The notes below the pieces were generated by a model that saw only the letters and a list, made by a program, of their open reading frames with translations, searched no databases and was not told where the DNA came from. Shown piece after piece: positions 5,465-7,305 of a stretch of 7,305 nucleotides of DNA (position 1 is the first letter of the stretch; each line of letters starts with the position of its first letter). A program made the translations under genes and the position numbers. Source of the DNA: Nitrososphaerota archaeon (lineage in GTDB: Archaea; Thermoproteota; Nitrososphaeria; Nitrososphaerales; CADDZS01); contig JAPCJV010000087.1 in NCBI GenBank assembly GCA_027886785.1, positions 1 to 7,305 on the forward strand, in the 5' to 3' direction.

Positions 5465-6373
5465 GTGAGGGAAAAAGGATCTTCCCAGTTTTCTGATCGG
5501 GATTTTTTCACGTTGACAAAAGAGCTCAGCAAGACTCCAATTACAGGGCGAATGCTAGTTCATGTTTTACTCGCGATTTACGCTCTCATTTTGGGATACA
5601 TTGTTCTTTCCCTAGTTTTGAGATTCAGTGTGTCGGGAGACATCTTCTTTGGACTTTCCTTCGCTCTGCTCTTCTTCACGATCGGACAGTCGATCTATGA
5701 ATTGGGATTGAAGAATGCGATGGGATTTTTGCTCATCGCATCTGCAATCGGGTATCTTGCAGAAGTATTGGGGACGAGTTCAGGATTTCCGTTTGGAAAG
5801 TACTTTTACACAGATTTACTCGGCGAAAAAATTTTAGGCGTTCCGATTGTAGTACCTCTCGTTTGGTTTGTCATTTCGTATCTCTCCTTCAGCATAGCGA
5901 GAACTGCTTTTCCAGACTTAATGGAAGGTAAAGTCACTCGTAACTCGATGATTGTCAAGTTAACCTTTCTATCGGCGTTCGGGGCGGTTGCCTGGGATTT
6001 TATGATAGACCCGATGTTTTCCTCATATAGATACTGGGTGTGGACAGGTCAGTTCGTACCGCTCCCGGAACTGGACGGAATCCCCTTAACCAATTTCCTC
6101 GGATGGTTTGTACTTGTGTCGTTGATGGTTTACATATCCTGCAAAGTGCTTTTCAGAAAGAGTAGTGGCATGATTATTTATCGACGAAACGCGCTAGATT
6201 CCAAAATCGCGTACAGCCTCTTGATTCTCGACGGAGTCGTTGCGAATTATTCGCTGGAGAATTTTCTGGCGATCGGGATTGGATTAGTGACAATGATTTC
6301 TTTTCTTACTCTGGCTTACTGGAGATCGACAAAAAGGCTTGCAATGAGTAGGATTTCTCCTATGGTCGGTTAA
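5465..6373 (+). CDS. cruF: CruF-type carotenoid hydratase (integral membrane, DUF422 family)
   Basis: The 302-residue protein is strongly hydrophobic, with about seven or eight predicted membrane segments starting near residues 33, 59, 86, 124, 162, 207, 248 and 266. It carries the hallmarks of the carotenoid biosynthesis protein family: AEVLGTSSGFPFGKYFYT (99-116) and VPIVVPLVWFV (126-136), then AVAWDFMIDPMFSSYRYWVW (174-193) and GIPLTNFLGW (205-214). Haloarchaeal members (CruF) hydrate bisanhydrobacterioruberin to bacterioruberin, and bacterial relatives hydrate gamma-carotene or lycopene ends. The product here is inferred only at the level of a C-1',2' carotenoid hydratase. The GTG at 5465 is the first usable start; a TTG at residue 17 or the ATG at residue 30 just before the first membrane segment are alternatives. 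The 27-base gap before it is T-rich, so some transcripts of the upstream gene may end there. Its TAA overlaps the moeA ATG. No other carotenoid gene is in the window. Confidence 0.8.
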   Translation: MREKGSSQFSDRDFFTLTKELSKTPITGRMLVHVLLAIYALILGYIVLSLVLRFSVSGDIFFGLSFALLFFTIGQSIYELGLKNAMGFLLIASAIGYLAEVLGTSSGFPFGKYFYTDLLGEKILGVPIVVPLVWFVISYLSFSIARTAFPDLMEGKVTRNSMIVKLTFLSAFGAVAWDFMIDPMFSSYRYWVWTGQFVPLPELDGIPLTNFLGWFVLVSLMVYISCKVLFRKSSGMIIYRRNALDSKIAYSLLILDGVVANYSLENFLAIGIGLVTMISFLTLAYWRSTKRLAMSRISPMVG

Positions 6374-7305
6374 TGGAAATTCTCTCCCCTGAAATTGAGG
6401 GTACTCGGAAATTGGCTCAAGAAAAGCATTCAGTGGAAGATGAAGATCATCATCACTATCACGGGGTGGACCGCGCCGAGGAGCATGTGAGTGTCAACGA
6501 TGCCCTAAAAATCTTGCTTGCTAGTATAAGAGAAACCAAACCCGAATCTATTACACTCCCCGAATCCTGCGGAAGAATCCTGTACGAAGAGATCATGTCC
6601 CCCGCGAATCTTCCCAAACTGGCAAGATCTACCCGGGATGGCTACGCTGTAAACATCAACGAGAATATAGTAAACGACACGGAATATTATGCGTACCGGA
6701 TTGTCGGCGAGGTCAAGATCGGCACCGCCCCCCGGATAAAGATCGGACCCGGCGAAGCCGCGCGTGTTGCAACTGGATCGTACATTCCCGCAGATGCAAA
6801 TGCAGTAATTATGGTGGAATACTCGAATGTGGAAAATGGCGTGCTGAGATTTGCCCACCCACTGAGAATTGGAGAAAATATCGTTTCCCCGGGGGAGGAC
6901 ATCAAGAAAGGCGAGCTCCTCCTCTCCAGAGGTTCGCGCGTCCACCCCCAGCACCTGGCGCTATTCTCCATTCTGGGTGTCAATAGGCTTCGAGTATATT
7001 CAAAACCACGGGTAGCCGTTCTATCGACCGGCGACGAACTCAAAGATTCACCTTCTTGGGCAGGAAGAGGAGGCAGGAAAAGGGAAAAAGCAAATCGGAA
7101 AAGTTTACTCACTTTTGATTCGAACCGTCCCTTTCTCAAATTAATGCTCGCCGAGCTCGGAGCCGAGCCGGTCGATTTAGGAATAACTCCGGATAATTTC
7201 CAAAAAATAAGATCTAAATTGGTAAAGAGTCTCGAGTGCGATGCAGTGATTCTTTCGGCCGGATCCTCCGTCGGAGAACGAGATTATGTCACGCGGGCCC
7301 TCGAA
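6373..7305 (+). CDS. moeA: MoeA molybdopterin molybdenumtransferase (3' end outside window)
   Basis: MoeA inserts molybdate (or tungstate) into adenylated molybdopterin to complete the cofactor, in the cytoplasm. The frame is open for 311 codons to the window edge, about three quarters of a typical 400-residue MoeA. Motifs in order are ARSTRDGYAV (84-93), ARVATGSYIPADANAVIMVE (130-149), and SPGEDIKKGELLL (172-184). They continue with VHPQHLALFSILGV (190-203), VAVLSTGDEL (214-223), DSNRPFL (249-255), and ILSAGSSVGERDYV (293-306). The usual acidic residues (D89, E175, D221, D249) are retained. Unusual points: a His/Asp-rich N-terminal extension with DEDHHHYH (23-30), a basic insert of about 12 residues between GDEL and DSNR (GRGGRKREKANRK, 231-243), and Arg in place of Met in the xDGYA motif. 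ATG at 6373 overlaps the cruF-like stop (TAATG), suggesting translational coupling. Archaea often have two MoeA paralogues for Mo and W; which this is cannot be told. Confidence 0.93.
   Translation, partial: MEILSPEIEGTRKLAQEKHSVEDEDHHHYHGVDRAEEHVSVNDALKILLASIRETKPESITLPESCGRILYEEIMSPANLPKLARSTRDGYAVNINENIVNDTEYYAYRIVGEVKIGTAPRIKIGPGEAARVATGSYIPADANAVIMVEYSNVENGVLRFAHPLRIGENIVSPGEDIKKGELLLSRGSRVHPQHLALFSILGVNRLRVYSKPRVAVLSTGDELKDSPSWAGRGGRKREKANRKSLLTFDSNRPFLKLMLAELGAEPVDLGITPDNFQKIRSKLVKSLECDAVILSAGSSVGERDYVTRALE

Overview
The window looks archaeal, most likely a chromosome of the Nitrososphaeria/Thaumarchaeota kind, although the lineage is an inference. The gene set (a CruF-like carotenoid hydratase, an archaeal-style MoeA, an SPL-like radical SAM protein, a membrane-anchored CAP protein), the frequent TTG/GTG starts and the lack of clear Shine-Dalgarno sites fit leader-poor archaeal genes. 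No rRNA, tRNA, CRISPR array, integrase or transposase gene was found.

Left part (1-1835): this is a degraded, repeat-bearing region. A small zinc-ribbon-like protein (260-550, minus) is surrounded by five copies of a 12-14 bp motif (consensus GAGTTAGGTAAACA), two of them forming an 11-bp perfect inverted repeat. Next come three gene remnants. The first is the C-terminal end of a zinc-type alcohol dehydrogenase with two in-frame stops (minus). The second is a VOC/glyoxalase-like fragment (minus), which lies in the same reading frame as the dehydrogenase remnant. The third is the C-terminal half of a PLP-dependent cysteine-synthase-family enzyme (plus), cut off exactly where the glyoxalase fragment begins. 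This reads as a site of past rearrangement.

Middle part (1964-4011, minus strand): an intact XdhC/CoxI-family molybdenum-cofactor maturation factor lies downstream of a membrane-anchored, extracytoplasmic CAP/SCP-domain protein. A 500-bp gene-free stretch follows (4012-4513). It holds a compact set of nested inverted repeats (4315-4394), a possible TATA element and a tandem TTACAGTAA pair just before the next gene.

Right part (4514-7305, plus strand): three genes lie head to tail. They are an SPL-like radical SAM protein, a CruF-type integral membrane carotenoid hydratase, and a MoeA molybdopterin molybdenumtransferase that runs off the window end. The cruF-like stop and the moeA start overlap by one base, so they are probably co-translated. 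XdhC and MoeA both serve molybdenum cofactor biology, but no molybdoenzyme subunit is present in the window, so the client enzyme must be elsewhere.
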